From NCBI GenBank assembly GCA_049487715.1, contig CP150572.1, positions 1 to 64,000 on the forward strand: DNA of 64,000 nt. The letters are read 5' to 3'. Numbering within the stretch: the stretch's first letter is position 1; every line of letters begins with the position of its first letter. A model generated the notes under the pieces. It did no database searches. It worked only from the letters and a program-made list of their open reading frames with translations, and was not told where the DNA came from. Positions 8,195 to 16,909 of the stretch are shown here, in pieces. The translations under genes were made by a program, and so were the position numbers. Origin of the DNA: Pycnococcus provasolii. Lineage: Eukaryota > Chlorophyta > Pseudoscourfieldiophyceae > Pseudoscourfieldiales.

Positions 8195-10389
8195 TGGCGG
8201 CGCACACGACAACGCAAATGCAACTCCAGCAAAACTCCTACTACAAAACGCACAACCGCACACAGCACCCGTACAGAAGGATGTACAAAACACGCACACG
8301 CACACGCACACGCACGCACGCAAACACAACACGCCACGGCAAAGCAGCGCGCGCTCGTCGTCGTGCACGCGAGCAACGCCGAGGAAGATCGCATTCTCGC
8401 GGACCTCGAACGACTCAGGAAGGAAAACGACGAACTCGCGTCAATCGTCATCGGTTCCGAGGGGGAAGAGTCCAAGACGCTCAGACAGGCGGCGGAGGCG
8501 GGCGCCAAGGCTGCCGCAGCGGCGAAGCAGCAGTTAGCCTCCGTGCAACCGGAGGCGGAACAACAACCTTCCGTGGAATCATTCTTGGGAGGGAAGGACG
8601 TGAACAACGTGAACAACGCAGCCATCAAGGCGGAGGCGTTGCCCACACAAAACTCCGCCGTCAACAACAGCACGGCAGTCACGGCTGACAGCAACAATGC
8701 CACAGCCGACTCTGCTCCCGATTCCGCCGCCAAACCCGCAACTACGGGCATAAATTTCCCTCCTCCACCAGCCACAAAGCATCCATCCATGACAGGGATG
8801 CCGGCAAAGAATCTCGAGGTCGCAGAAAAACCACGCGCAATCGTGTTCGTTGCATCCGAAGCGGCGCCCTTCTCAAAGACAGGTGGGCTCGGAGACGTCG
8901 CAGGCGCGCTACCGCGTGCCCTTGCCGCACGTGGACACCGTGTCATGGTCGTCTCGCCGCGCTACCAGCGTGGAGAGGGTCTCGACGAGGCGATCGGTGA
9001 GGCGAACGATACGGGGTCGTGGCGAACTTGGTCTTGGGCACCTCAGGTGCCCACGACGTTCGCTTCTTCCACACTTACAAAGGTGGCGTGGACTGGGTAT
9101 TCGCCGACCACCTGTCGTTCCAACGACCGGGCACACTTTACGGCGACGAACACGGCACGTACGGCGATAACCAGTTCCGCTTCGCGCTGCTTAGCCTTGC
9201 AGCGTGCGAGGCGGCGCTCACGTTGCCACTTCCCGACTCGTCTCCGGACTTTCCCACGTACGGCGAGGACGTCGTTTTCATCGCCAACGACTGGCACGCG
9301 TCGCTCGTCCCCATCTACATCGCGAGCAAGTACCGTCCTCACGGCGTCTTCATGCGCGCTCGCTCGCTTCTTGTGATCCACAACTTGATGCACCAGGGCA
9401 TCGAGCCTTCTACGACATTCGAAACGCTCGGCGTTCCTGGCGATTGGTACCCGGCGGTGGATTTTGTGTTTCCCGAGCACATGCGCGCGCACGAACTCGA
9501 CAAGGGCGAGTGCGTCAACCTTCTGAAGGGTGCCATTGCCACGTGCGATCGCATCGTCACCGTAAGCACGGGCTTCGCGTGGGAGATCACCACGCCCGAG
9601 GGTGGCTTCATGCTCGACCATATGCTTCGCAGCCGACAGTTCCAGCTAGGCGGAGTGACGAATGGGATTGACGAGGACGAATGGAACCCTGCGGACGACC
9701 CCGACATCGAGGCTGGGTACGACGACAAGGACATGTCCGGCAAGGCGACTTGCAAGGCGGCTCTGCAGAGAGAGCTCGGCCTTCCGGAGGATCAATACGT
9801 CCCTCTCGTGGGATTCATCGGGCGACTCGATCCGCAGAAGGGTCCTGATCTCGTACGCGACTCGCTCGACTTTCTCGTGCGCAGCCTTGGATGCCAGGTG
9901 GTGGTGCTCGGCTCAGGCCTGAGCGAATTCGAGGAATGGATGCGTTGGGCAGAGACGGAATATCCGAGCCACTTCCGCGGTCACGTCGGATTCAGCGTTC
10001 AGCGAGCGCACCGCATCACCGCCGGTGTGGACATCCTGCTGATGCCGAGCCGCTTCGAACCATGTGGGCTTAACCAGCTCTACGCCATGCGATATGGCAC
10101 GGTTCCCGTCGTGCATGCCACCGGCGGACTGCGCGACACGGTGGAGGATTACAACCCGTTTGCGCGTGGCGGCACACTGGGTAGCGGCACGGGCTGGACG
10201 TTCGCGCCACCCTCGAATGAAGCCTTGCAGTCTGCGATGCAGACAGCTGTGATGACGTACCGTGAACACCCGGACGCGTGGAAGGAAATCATGCGACGTG
10301 GCATGCGCATGGATCATGGATGGCGCGAGGCTGCTCGTCAGTACGAGCAAATTGTGGAGTGGACATTGATGGACCCGCCGTATGCATGA
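8195..10389 (+). CDS. Plastid soluble starch synthase (GT5)
   Basis: ADP-glucose-dependent alpha-1,4-glucan synthase of starch granule synthesis. The catalytic part starts near 8820 with the ADP-glucose-binding [10 protein letters not shown] motif (8877-8906). It continues with [63 protein letters not shown] and [11 protein letters not shown], all typical of soluble starch synthases (closest to classes I/II). The frame changes between 8990 and 9050; a 50-nt GT-AG intron (8997-9046) joins the frames in phase and brings two conserved stretches together. Upstream is an acidic linker with a predicted coiled coil (about 8375-8440). The N-terminus is unresolved: the frame has no ATG before the linker, so a first exon beginning at the ATG at 8195 (basic, transit-peptide-like) plus a small intron before about 8348 is likely. 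Start is therefore approximate; the catalytic assignment is secure. Confidence 0.88.
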
Positions 10390-10431
10390 CGTACGCATAG
10401 CAGTAATGAAAAAAAAACGGCTTTTGTCAGT

Positions 10432-10436
10432 TTACA
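10432..10436 (-). terminator. TGTAA poly(A) signal of eIF2B-gamma gene
   Basis: TGTAA on the minus strand 62 nt past the eIF2B-gamma stop, inside the 108-nt convergent gap with the starch synthase. Confidence 0.4.
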
Positions 10437-10497
10437 AGTGTTCTTATCTTTTTTTAGCTTCTTCTGTGTTTTTTTTTGGAACCTTTTCTCTTCTGAG

Positions 10498-11285
10498 CTA
10501 CGACTGGCTCATCGTCGAGAGCGTCTCATCACGATGCTCTGCACCTGCGGTGACGTTGTACGAAGCGCCAATGAAGCAGTCCCTGATATTAGCTTGCTCC
10601 TGAACGGTGACGTCGGAGCATATGACACTGTTCTGAACCACGCAGCCATCACCAATGTTAACGTGGTTGTGAACCACCGAGTTGGAAATCTTGACGCCAT
10701 TCCCAATCACGCAGTGCGTTCCGATGACAGACTTCTTCACGCTGCACTTGTCTCCAAAGCGACTTCCTGCGCCCACGACGCTTCCTGCACCCAGGACGGT
10801 TCTCTGACCCATCTCCACGCTCGTATCCTCGATGTAGCTGTCCACATGGCCCTTCGCGCCAGTCTCGATGACGTACTTTTTCAAGTGCTCCGCGAGGCGA
10901 ACCGCCTCGCCCGTCACGTCGCGGTTCGCCTCGGCGTACGTCGTAAGTGTGCAAATACGCTGGCAGTACCCTCTTCCGTCCATCGCCTCCGCTGTTGGCG
11001 GTGCATCCTCGCCGTACACGAAAGCACAGCACGGAGCGCCTACTCCGCCGTGCTGGCCGAGTGCATGCGATCCGCTCATCAAAGATGAGCCCTTGACGAG
11101 CGAGGGAGGCAGGCTATCGGAAGACGATCGCAAGAGGTGGTCTCGTCCTTTCGTCTGCTGTGGGGACGGTGGGGTATTTTGAAGGTGTGGATGGTGGTGA
11201 GGGTGGTGGCTGTGCTGCTGCTGACTGCCATGAGCAGCACCAGTACCAGCGCTTCCGCCGCCGCCACTGCCGCCGCCGCCGCCGC

Positions 11286-11316
<31 letters not shown>

Positions 11317-12246
11317 GCCCTCGACTTCCATTGTCTCCGGCACGCTCGACAGCGAGCTCTCACGACGGTGAAGAAACTTGTGCGACACCTCGTGAGTTGT
11401 CGCGTCTGCAGCCAGTCCGACAACGCCAGCGGCGTTGTCAAATTGCCTCGCAACGAGCGCTGGAATCAGCTGACTTTGCACGTCTGAGATGTTCGCGGCA
11501 CCCGGCGCGTCACCCAACAAGGCGTCGGTCATTGCCGCGGAGCTCAAGCAGTACATCTGAGCGTCGTCCAAGTCCGTTCGCACGACCATCGACTCGCATG
11601 CCCACATGGCACGTCGGCTTACGTCCAGCTCGCGCTCAACGGACGTGCACGGCTCAAAGTGCACGACACGCCTCGTTCCCGCGACATCCCCGATCCCGAC
11701 AAACATCGCACCCTGCGCCTTGAGCGCTCTCTTGAAAGCCTTTTCGTCCGGCGGCTGGTTCGGCTTCGCGGCTGCACTTCGGCTGTACAGCAGGCACGTC
11801 GACGCCGCGGCGGCGACTCTGTGCGTGGCGCAGAGCGCCAGCACGGATACGTCCGTGAGCAGGTCGCCTGACACCAACAAGACCTCAGGCGACGTGATCC
11901 TTCCGTGCTTGACGAGCAGGCGCAGCGCATCGGCCGACCCAAACTCCTCGGGCACGGCGACCACCTCGACGTTCATGGCACCAGGATACTTCTCCGAGAC
12001 CCACCCTGCGACAGACTCCGCATCGGCGGCTCCCGCGACGACGACAAGCGCGGACGCGAATCCCGCCCGTTCGAGTGCCGAGAGCGGGTACGCGATGAGC
12101 GTTTCGTTCGCGACGGGAAGGAGCGCCTTGGCGGAGTTGTCGAGCAGAGGCGCGAGCGCATCCTGCTGCTTGGTCGGTGGTTTTGCGTACGTGACGATCG
12201 CCTGGAACATGTGCGTCCCATGGCTGGCGTGTGCTCTCGTGCCCAT
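10498..12246 (-). CDS. EIF2B3: Translation initiation factor eIF2B, gamma subunit
   Basis: A 582-residue protein from the first ATG (12246). Residues 1-260 form a nucleotidyltransferase-like domain (FQAIVTYAKPP, SAKALLPVANETLIAYPLSAL, VLLVSGDLLTDV). The C-terminal 110 residues are a left-handed beta-helix of hexapeptide repeats (GAGSVVGAGSRFGDKCSVKK, VIGNGVKISNSVVHNHVNIG). This layout matches the gamma subunit of eIF2B, which with epsilon forms the catalytic arm of the eIF2 guanine-nucleotide exchange factor. Between the domains is an unusual low-complexity linker: runs of Gly (GGGGGGGGSGGGG) from a GCC repeat, then a His/Gln-rich stretch. It is longer than human eIF2B-gamma (about 450 aa) mainly because of this linker. 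A nucleotide-sugar pyrophosphorylase was considered, but the domain spacing and the degenerate N-terminal loop favour eIF2B. Confidence 0.85.
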
Positions 12247-12669
12247 GGCTGACAAGCTGACACTATCGTACCACGACACGGCGAGCAGGAGCAGAGGAGG
12301 GGGAGGAGGGGAAAACGCTGGCGGCGCTAACCCTAGCCCTAACCCTAACCACTCTACCCTAGCCGGGATGTGTGCGGGGCCGGAAATTCTTCCGAGGGTG
12401 CAAGCAGGACCTGCAAGGAGGGTGGTATACCAAAGTTGGTCCCGTTTTCCCCTTTCCCAGTCCGTCCCGCCTTGCCGCCGCCACTGCGAAAGCAAAGCCT
12501 CGTGCCGCTCCTCCGCGCACCCTTCCCCTTGCCCTTTTTCCCTTCCCCTTTCCCTGTTTCAGGGTTCACGCGCACGCGCCCAAACACCACCGGACTGCCG
12601 TCTCCTCCAGCCTCCACACTTCCACAGCACAACACACAACCACGCCTCGCCTCGCCTCGCACGCAAGCG
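12247..12669. promoter_or_regulatory. Divergent promoter with telomere-like motif
   Basis: Shared upstream space of eIF2B-gamma (minus) and DHDPS (plus). It has G-rich runs (12292-12311), then CCCTAGCCCTAACCCTAA-type motifs (12327-12363), then a long pyrimidine-rich tract (12445-12575) ending in a possible acceptor (TTTCAG near 12565), which may belong to a 5' UTR intron of DHDPS. Confidence 0.5.
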
Positions 12670-13797
12670 ATGACCTCCATGGCCAACGCCGCACCGCACA
12701 AGCACACGCCCAGACCGCACGCGAGAATAGCGAGCCGACGACGCAGCGCAGCCAGGACGGTCGCGGCAGCCGCACCGCCCGCGCCGTCGTCCAACAAGCC
12801 TTCGAGCAGCAGCACGGCGTCGTTCGCCGCGGCGTCCAACAGGGTCGCGCCATCCACCAAGGCGGCCAAGAGCGTCGGGGACATACGCAAACTCAAGCTC
12901 ATCACCGCTGTCAAGACGCCTTATCTCGAGGACGGACGATTCGACTTTGAAGCCTACGACCGTATCGTCGACGACCAGATCGCACATGGCGTCGAGGGTC
13001 TCATCGTCGGCGGAACCACAGGGGAAGGACACCTCATGAGCTGGGACGAACACATCATGCTCATTGCGCACACTGTCAACCAGTTTGGGGACAGGCTGAC
13101 TGTGATCGGAAACACGGGAAGCAACTCAACGCGCGAGGCGCTGCACGCAACCGAGCAGGGTTTCAACGTCGGCATGCACGCGTCGCTGCAAATCAACCCC
13201 TACTACGGAAAGACGAGCAACAAGGGCATGGCGGCGCACCTCAAGGCTGGCCTTGCGGAGGGACCGGGCATCGTGTACAACGTTCCCGCGCGAACGAGCC
13301 AGGACATTCCCGACGAGGTGATTGAAGAGCTCTCACAGCACGAAAACTTCCTTGGCGTCAAGGAGTGCACGGGCAACGATCGCATCGCAAATTATACCAA
13401 AAAGGGCATCGTTTGCTGGAGCGGTAACGACGACGAGGCGCACGACGCACGGCACATCGCCGGCGCAGCAGGCGTCATTTCCGTGACGTCAAACGTAATT
13501 CCAGGGCTGTTCTCAAGCCTCATGGATGCGCGCGACGACGAACTGAACGAGGCTGTTCAGCCGCTCGTGTCGTGGATGTTCCGTGAACCAAACCCTACTG
13601 GCTTGAACACCATGCTGTCGATGATGGGTGCGTGCAAGCCTGTGTTCCGCATGCCGTACATGGCTTACGATAAGGAGTGGCGCGAGGAGGGTGTGCAACT
13701 GCTCGAGGCGCTAGGTGGCGATGCAGTGGCGCCGTCCGTGAGAAGCTTGAGCTCGTTGGACGATGACGACTTCACGTACGTCTACTCTAGCAGGTGA
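12670..13797 (+). CDS. dapA: Dihydrodipicolinate synthase, plastid
   Basis: 4-hydroxy-tetrahydrodipicolinate synthase condenses pyruvate with aspartate semialdehyde, the first committed step of lysine synthesis. The protein has 375 residues; the first about 75 are Arg-, Ser- and Ala-rich with few acids, as in a chloroplast transit peptide, and the start chosen is the ATG at 12670. The TIM-barrel core shows GGTTGEGHLMSW (pyruvate-binding Thr-Thr), NTGSNST, YNVPART (catalytic Tyr) and FLGVKECTGN, whose Lys forms the Schiff base. The plant-type sequence is consistent with plastid location. Upstream is a divergent promoter shared with eIF2B-gamma; downstream the gene converges on a GNAT gene 158 bp away, with AATAAA near 13911. 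Confidence 0.95.
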   Translation: MTSMANAAPHKHTPRPHARIASRRRSAARTVAAAAPPAPSSNKPSSSSTASFAAASNRVAPSTKAAKSVGDIRKLKLITAVKTPYLEDGRFDFEAYDRIVDDQIAHGVEGLIVGGTTGEGHLMSWDEHIMLIAHTVNQFGDRLTVIGNTGSNSTREALHATEQGFNVGMHASLQINPYYGKTSNKGMAAHLKAGLAEGPGIVYNVPARTSQDIPDEVIEELSQHENFLGVKECTGNDRIANYTKKGIVCWSGNDDEAHDARHIAGAAGVISVTSNVIPGLFSSLMDARDDELNEAVQPLVSWMFREPNPTGLNTMLSMMGACKPVFRMPYMAYDKEWREEGVQLLEALGGDAVAPSVRSLSSLDDDDFTYVYSSR

Positions 13798-13954
13798 GGA
13801 GGAAGAGCAGCGCAAGCCATGGGAAGAAATAGGACTAGGTTGTTCGCAGAGCAGGTGACAGCGCGCTCGTGATGCAGTCGGCGTTTTTGCTCATTTTCGG
13901 TTTGAAGAAGAATAAATGCACATTTTCAAGGTATCCATAACGTTTTTTTTCTCT

Positions 13955-14509
13955 TCATCTCGCTATATCCTCATCGTCGTCGTCGTCGTCGTCGTTGGAC
14001 CAGAGACCCCACTTTTCGAGCACGCCACGCACGTCGAAGTCCATCCGCGTTCCCGCACCACCCCAAACGAGCATGTGCGCGACGTCGCCTGGCTTGTCTC
14101 CCGTCACCTCGCACACAGGAACGCAGCCTAGCCTACGGTAATATCGAACGAGACGCCTGTGCGTGTGGTCGTCGTCGTTGATGGCGAGCAACTCCGCGGT
14201 GTGACAACCAGTTTCATATCCGTACAACGCCGTCTCAAGACCAAGGCTCAGCCCGACACCGAAAGCGCCTCTTTGTTCGCGGAGCCGGCTGTTGTAGATG
14301 CGCATGGAGTCAAGGTGCAGCAGTCCAAGCGGCGGGACGACAAATCCCTCGACGACGCCGACAACGTCACCTTCGCACCTCGCCGTTGATCTGAATACGC
14401 GAAAGAGCGAGCCAGCACCGAAGTCCGTCGTGCGCATCGTCAAGCGCTGTGGTTTGAGCATATCGGCGTGGCGTGCCCTCATCGTGCGGGCTCGCCGACA
14501 TGCCTCCAT
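13955..14509 (-). CDS. GNAT-family N-acetyltransferase
   Basis: A 184-residue protein with the GNAT core: a beta-strand with VVGVVEGFVVPP, the acetyl-CoA-binding loop region RGAFGVGLSLGLETALYGYETGC, and a C-terminal LVRYYRRLGCVPVCEV helix-strand where the family has its conserved Tyr. The phrase TAELLAIND.D..HRRLVRYY is characteristic of a plant and algal GNAT subgroup, several of which are plastid-targeted. The N-terminus is Arg-rich (MEACRRARTMRARHADM), compatible with a short targeting peptide. The C-terminus ends in a run of seven Asp encoded by a GTC/GAC repeat. Substrate cannot be inferred. The gene is convergent with DHDPS. Confidence 0.8.
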   Translation of the reverse strand: MEACRRARTMRARHADMLKPQRLTMRTTDFGAGSLFRVFRSTARCEGDVVGVVEGFVVPPLGLLHLDSMRIYNSRLREQRGAFGVGLSLGLETALYGYETGCHTAELLAINDDDHTHRRLVRYYRRLGCVPVCEVTGDKPGDVAHMLVWGGAGTRMDFDVRGVLEKWGLWSNDDDDDDDEDIAR

Positions 14510-14637
14510 CGACGTTCCCCAGGACTCGGAAGTTCTGGGAAGTTCTTACCAACCACGGGGCGAGTTCTGGGTCCGGGGTTTCCTCTACTCTACCTTTAAG
14601 AGGCGGGCATTCCAGGGCGGAGGAGAATTCTTCGCAT

Positions 14638-14650
14638 GTGATGACATCAC
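14638..14650. promoter_or_regulatory. Palindrome GTGATGACATCAC
   Basis: A perfect 6-bp-arm palindrome with a single central base lies between the GNAT start and the hydrolase 3' end. It resembles a dimeric bZIP-type binding site. It could regulate the GNAT gene, which begins 130 bp away and is transcribed away from it. Confidence 0.35.
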
Positions 14651-14665
14651 GAAAGGTCGACTATG

Positions 14666-14670
14666 TTACA
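14666..14670 (-). terminator. TGTAA poly(A) signal of hydrolase gene
   Basis: TGTAA on the minus strand 27 nt past the hydrolase stop. Confidence 0.45.
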
Positions 14671-14696
14671 CTCGATCACTGCACTGGATGCGTTTT

Positions 14697-15638
14697 TTAA
14701 AGGAGCACCTCGTCAATCCACGCACTTAGGTGGGGCTCGTCGCCATACCACTTTCTCGACTCCCCGTCCGCGCCAAGCGGAGTGTGGTACGCACCCTCCA
14801 CTGTGACACGCTTGACCCTCTCACCAGGCAAGTGTGCCGTCTCCACCGGCGTAATGCCGTCGCCGGGAACGTCAGCCTTCCCGCACACCTGCATGTACCC
14901 AACGCCCGCCATCACCTGCGCGAGTTCGCTCGTCCCGCTCGTGACCTTCTCGACGGACGGCGCCAAGCCCTCCAGATACGTTCCGGCGACGGTCACGTAT
15001 TCGACGTCGTCGTGGTGTGCACCCGGCATCTCGCGCTCCACCCAAGTGAGTATGCCTCGCGTCTGGTCGATGACCAGGCTGTCACCGTCCGTCGGAGGCG
15101 GTCGATGCGGCGATCCGAGCGAGCAGAACTTCCTGACACGCGTTGCATTTTCGTGCGACGCGTGCATCCACACCCGTCCGAGCCAACCTCCCGCAGAGTG
15201 CGCGAGAAGCACCACCTCGTCCGCACCCGACGCCAGCAGCGACTGTTCGACCGCATCGTCGATGTAGTTGAGGTACCAGTCGACCGTCGGTCTCGGGCAC
15301 AGCGTTCCTCTCCAGTAGTTGACGTCCGTGAGTCCTGCAGCGTTACGCAGCCAGTCGTATCTCTTGACGTCCGCGACGGTGACGATGGCAGACTCGCCGC
15401 CTTCACTTCGTGCGCGCAGCGCATCTTTGAGCCTGTCGTAGTCTGCCGCATTGTTGCCAAGTCCGGGAAGGATTATGATGGGCAGAGGCGACGCGGCTGC
15501 GTGCGCGCGTATCGCGCGTTTGCAGCCTGAGTGCGTTCGTCGCTTCGCGTTCGTGCGCTCCACACGCGCGTGCGCACACGTCCCGTGGCGGCTTTGCGCT
15601 GGCGCGCGTGCGAGCTGTGCGGTGCACAACATTGGCAT
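14697..15638 (-). CDS. Alpha/beta-hydrolase (lipase-like), plastid-targeted
   Basis: A 313-residue protein from the ATG at 15638. The first about 55 residues are Arg- and Ala-rich without acids, typical of a chloroplast transit peptide. The core begins with PIIILPGLGNN, the oxyanion strand, and has the nucleophile elbow LLAHSAGGWLGRVW. Candidate catalytic Asp and His are in VPGDGITPVETAH and GAYHTPLG. This matches a plant alpha/beta-hydrolase group related to the lipase/PGAP1 fold, whose substrates are mostly unknown; lipid or ester hydrolysis in the plastid is the reasonable expectation. It stands divergent to the lumenal protein gene with about 170 bp between them. Confidence 0.8.
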   Translation of the reverse strand: MPMLCTAQLARAPAQSRHGTCAHARVERTNAKRRTHSGCKRAIRAHAAASPLPIIILPGLGNNAADYDRLKDALRARSEGGESAIVTVADVKRYDWLRNAAGLTDVNYWRGTLCPRPTVDWYLNYIDDAVEQSLLASGADEVVLLAHSAGGWLGRVWMHASHENATRVRKFCSLGSPHRPPPTDGDSLVIDQTRGILTWVEREMPGAHHDDVEYVTVAGTYLEGLAPSVEKVTSGTSELAQVMAGVGYMQVCGKADVPGDGITPVETAHLPGERVKRVTVEGAYHTPLGADGESRKWYGDEPHLSAWIDEVLL

Positions 15639-15804
15639 ATGTTGAGCAAGTAACCAAGGCACGTAGATCGCTCACTTGCGGAGTTGTTGCGGTTGTTGTC
15701 TTGGTGCGGAGTTGTGAGATGGTGGGTGGTGGAGCAGGGAGGGGAAGGGGAGGAGGAGGAGGAAGAAGGAACCGGCACCGCACATTCGGGGAATCCCCAC
15801 TTGA
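15639..15804. promoter_or_regulatory. Divergent promoter, G/A-rich
   Basis: A short shared promoter between two plastid protein genes. It includes a G/A-rich tract (15735-15770) suited to G-quadruplex formation. No telomere-like hexamer is present here. Confidence 0.35.
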
Positions 15805-16869
15805 ATGGAAGACAGAGATCCCCCCCCTCTGTGCTTCTCCACCACAACTTCCCCCTCCATGCACGCATGCACGCGGACGCGTGCCCGTGGACGCATGCCC
15901 ATCTCGCATGCCCGCGCGCGCATGCGCACCACCACCGCCTCGACAAATGCTCAACTTAAAAGACGCGCCGTCTTGCTGGGAAGCGCCGTCTTCACCTTGC
16001 CAGCAACACCACCGGCAAACGCGGCGTTAGATGCTGTCAACCAGGAAAACATCAACAACGCGCTGAGAAGAGCGCTCTTCGCGGCGCCCGTGCGCATACC
16101 ACGGCCGAACCTCAAACTGCCATTCGCGGTGCTGCTCATGCGAAGCTCCTACGAAGCGCTCGAAAATACGAATATCTACGACATGAGAGAGTTCCAAATC
16201 GAATTCTGGCGTCTGAGAGCAGACATGCAGCCGTCGTACGTCGAGAGCATCAAGCCTGGCTTGTTCAGACAAGGCGATCTCACTGACAGCCTGTACTTCG
16301 ACTTCATCAACTACTCGCAGTGGGTCACAACCAAGGGTGTCATCGAGCGATCGTCGGCATTCAACGCACAGCTCGGTGCGCAGAGCGGTAATCCTCTGCG
16401 AGGAGCGCTTACGCCAGCCGTCTACCAAGACGAGGTTGCCGAAACATTGTACAGTAAGCTTTTCAACGGGTTCACGCTGACACCGGAGAGCGATCCCGTC
16501 ACCTTCGACGTGCCTGCACCACTGGCACGTGACGACGACGTCCTCGAGGGTGTGAGCAAGCTCATGCAAGTTTTCGTCAATAACGGCTACGCGACACGAA
16601 TCGACGTAAAGCCCATGCCACCACCCGCCGACGGTGGTGGCGTAGCCTTTGCCATTGAGACAACGGGGGGATGCACGTTGTGGGGTAACTCCCAGCTGCG
16701 AAAAGATGGCAAGACGAAGCTTCCAGGTGGGGACGCGCTCATCAATGCGTACGAGTGCATCGCTCTGCGTGGGTACCTTGCCAAGTCGCAGCGCGTCTTC
16801 TCTTCGCGCGTCGATGAGGTTGACGACGTCAGGCTCGTGACCAAGTGGGTCGTGAGCTCCTTGCCATAA
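15805..16869 (+). CDS. Thylakoid-lumen (Tat-pathway) protein, unknown function
   Basis: Up to 354 residues from the ATG at 15805; a later ATG at 15859 or 15895 is equally possible. The N-terminus is Arg/Thr/Ala-rich (chloroplast transit). It is followed by KRRAVLLGSAVFTLPATPPANA, a twin-arginine plus hydrophobic stretch ending in an AxA-type cleavage site, which is a bipartite lumen-targeting signal for the Tat pathway. The mature part (about 280 residues) contains LPFAVLLMRSSYEALE, a conserved-looking FWRLRADMQPSYVESIKPGLFRQGD stretch (quoted in part as FWRLRADMQP) and a Cys-containing C-terminal segment. I do not recognise a named domain. A role in photosystem maintenance would be a guess from location only. 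It converges on V-ATPase a with a 40-bp gap. Confidence 0.75.
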   Translation: MEDRDPPPLCFSTTTSPSMHACTRTRARGRMPISHARARMRTTTASTNAQLKRRAVLLGSAVFTLPATPPANAALDAVNQENINNALRRALFAAPVRIPRPNLKLPFAVLLMRSSYEALENTNIYDMREFQIEFWRLRADMQPSYVESIKPGLFRQGDLTDSLYFDFINYSQWVTTKGVIERSSAFNAQLGAQSGNPLRGALTPAVYQDEVAETLYSKLFNGFTLTPESDPVTFDVPAPLARDDDVLEGVSKLMQVFVNNGYATRIDVKPMPPPADGGGVAFAIETTGGCTLWGNSQLRKDGKTKLPGGDALINAYECIALRGYLAKSQRVFSSRVDEVDDVRLVTKWVVSSLP

Positions 16870-16874
16870 AGCTT

Positions 16875-16879
16875 TGTAA
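16875..16879 (+). terminator. TGTAA poly(A) signal, lumenal protein gene
   Basis: TGTAA only 6 nt after the stop codon, inside the 40-bp convergent gap. Confidence 0.55.
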
Positions 16880-16899
16880 CTTTGAATTGAAGTAGGAAA

Positions 16900-16904
16900 T
16901 TACA
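16900..16904 (-). terminator. TGTAA poly(A) signal, V-ATPase a gene
   Basis: TGTAA on the minus strand 6 nt past the V-ATPase stop. The two opposed signals lie 21 bp apart, so the convergent transcripts must overlap. Confidence 0.55.
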
Positions 16905-16909
16905 TACGA

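Noticed and set aside
7942-8688. A 248-codon Arg/Thr-rich plus-strand frame at the starch synthase start
   Set aside because: Most of it is out of frame with the conserved enzyme. Only its first part (from 8195) may contribute the transit-peptide exon.
10498-12246. ADP-glucose pyrophosphorylase next to starch synthase
   Set aside because: The nucleotidyltransferase plus beta-helix layout fits both, but the N-terminal loop lacks the GGGxGTRL signature and the sequence pattern fits eIF2B-gamma.
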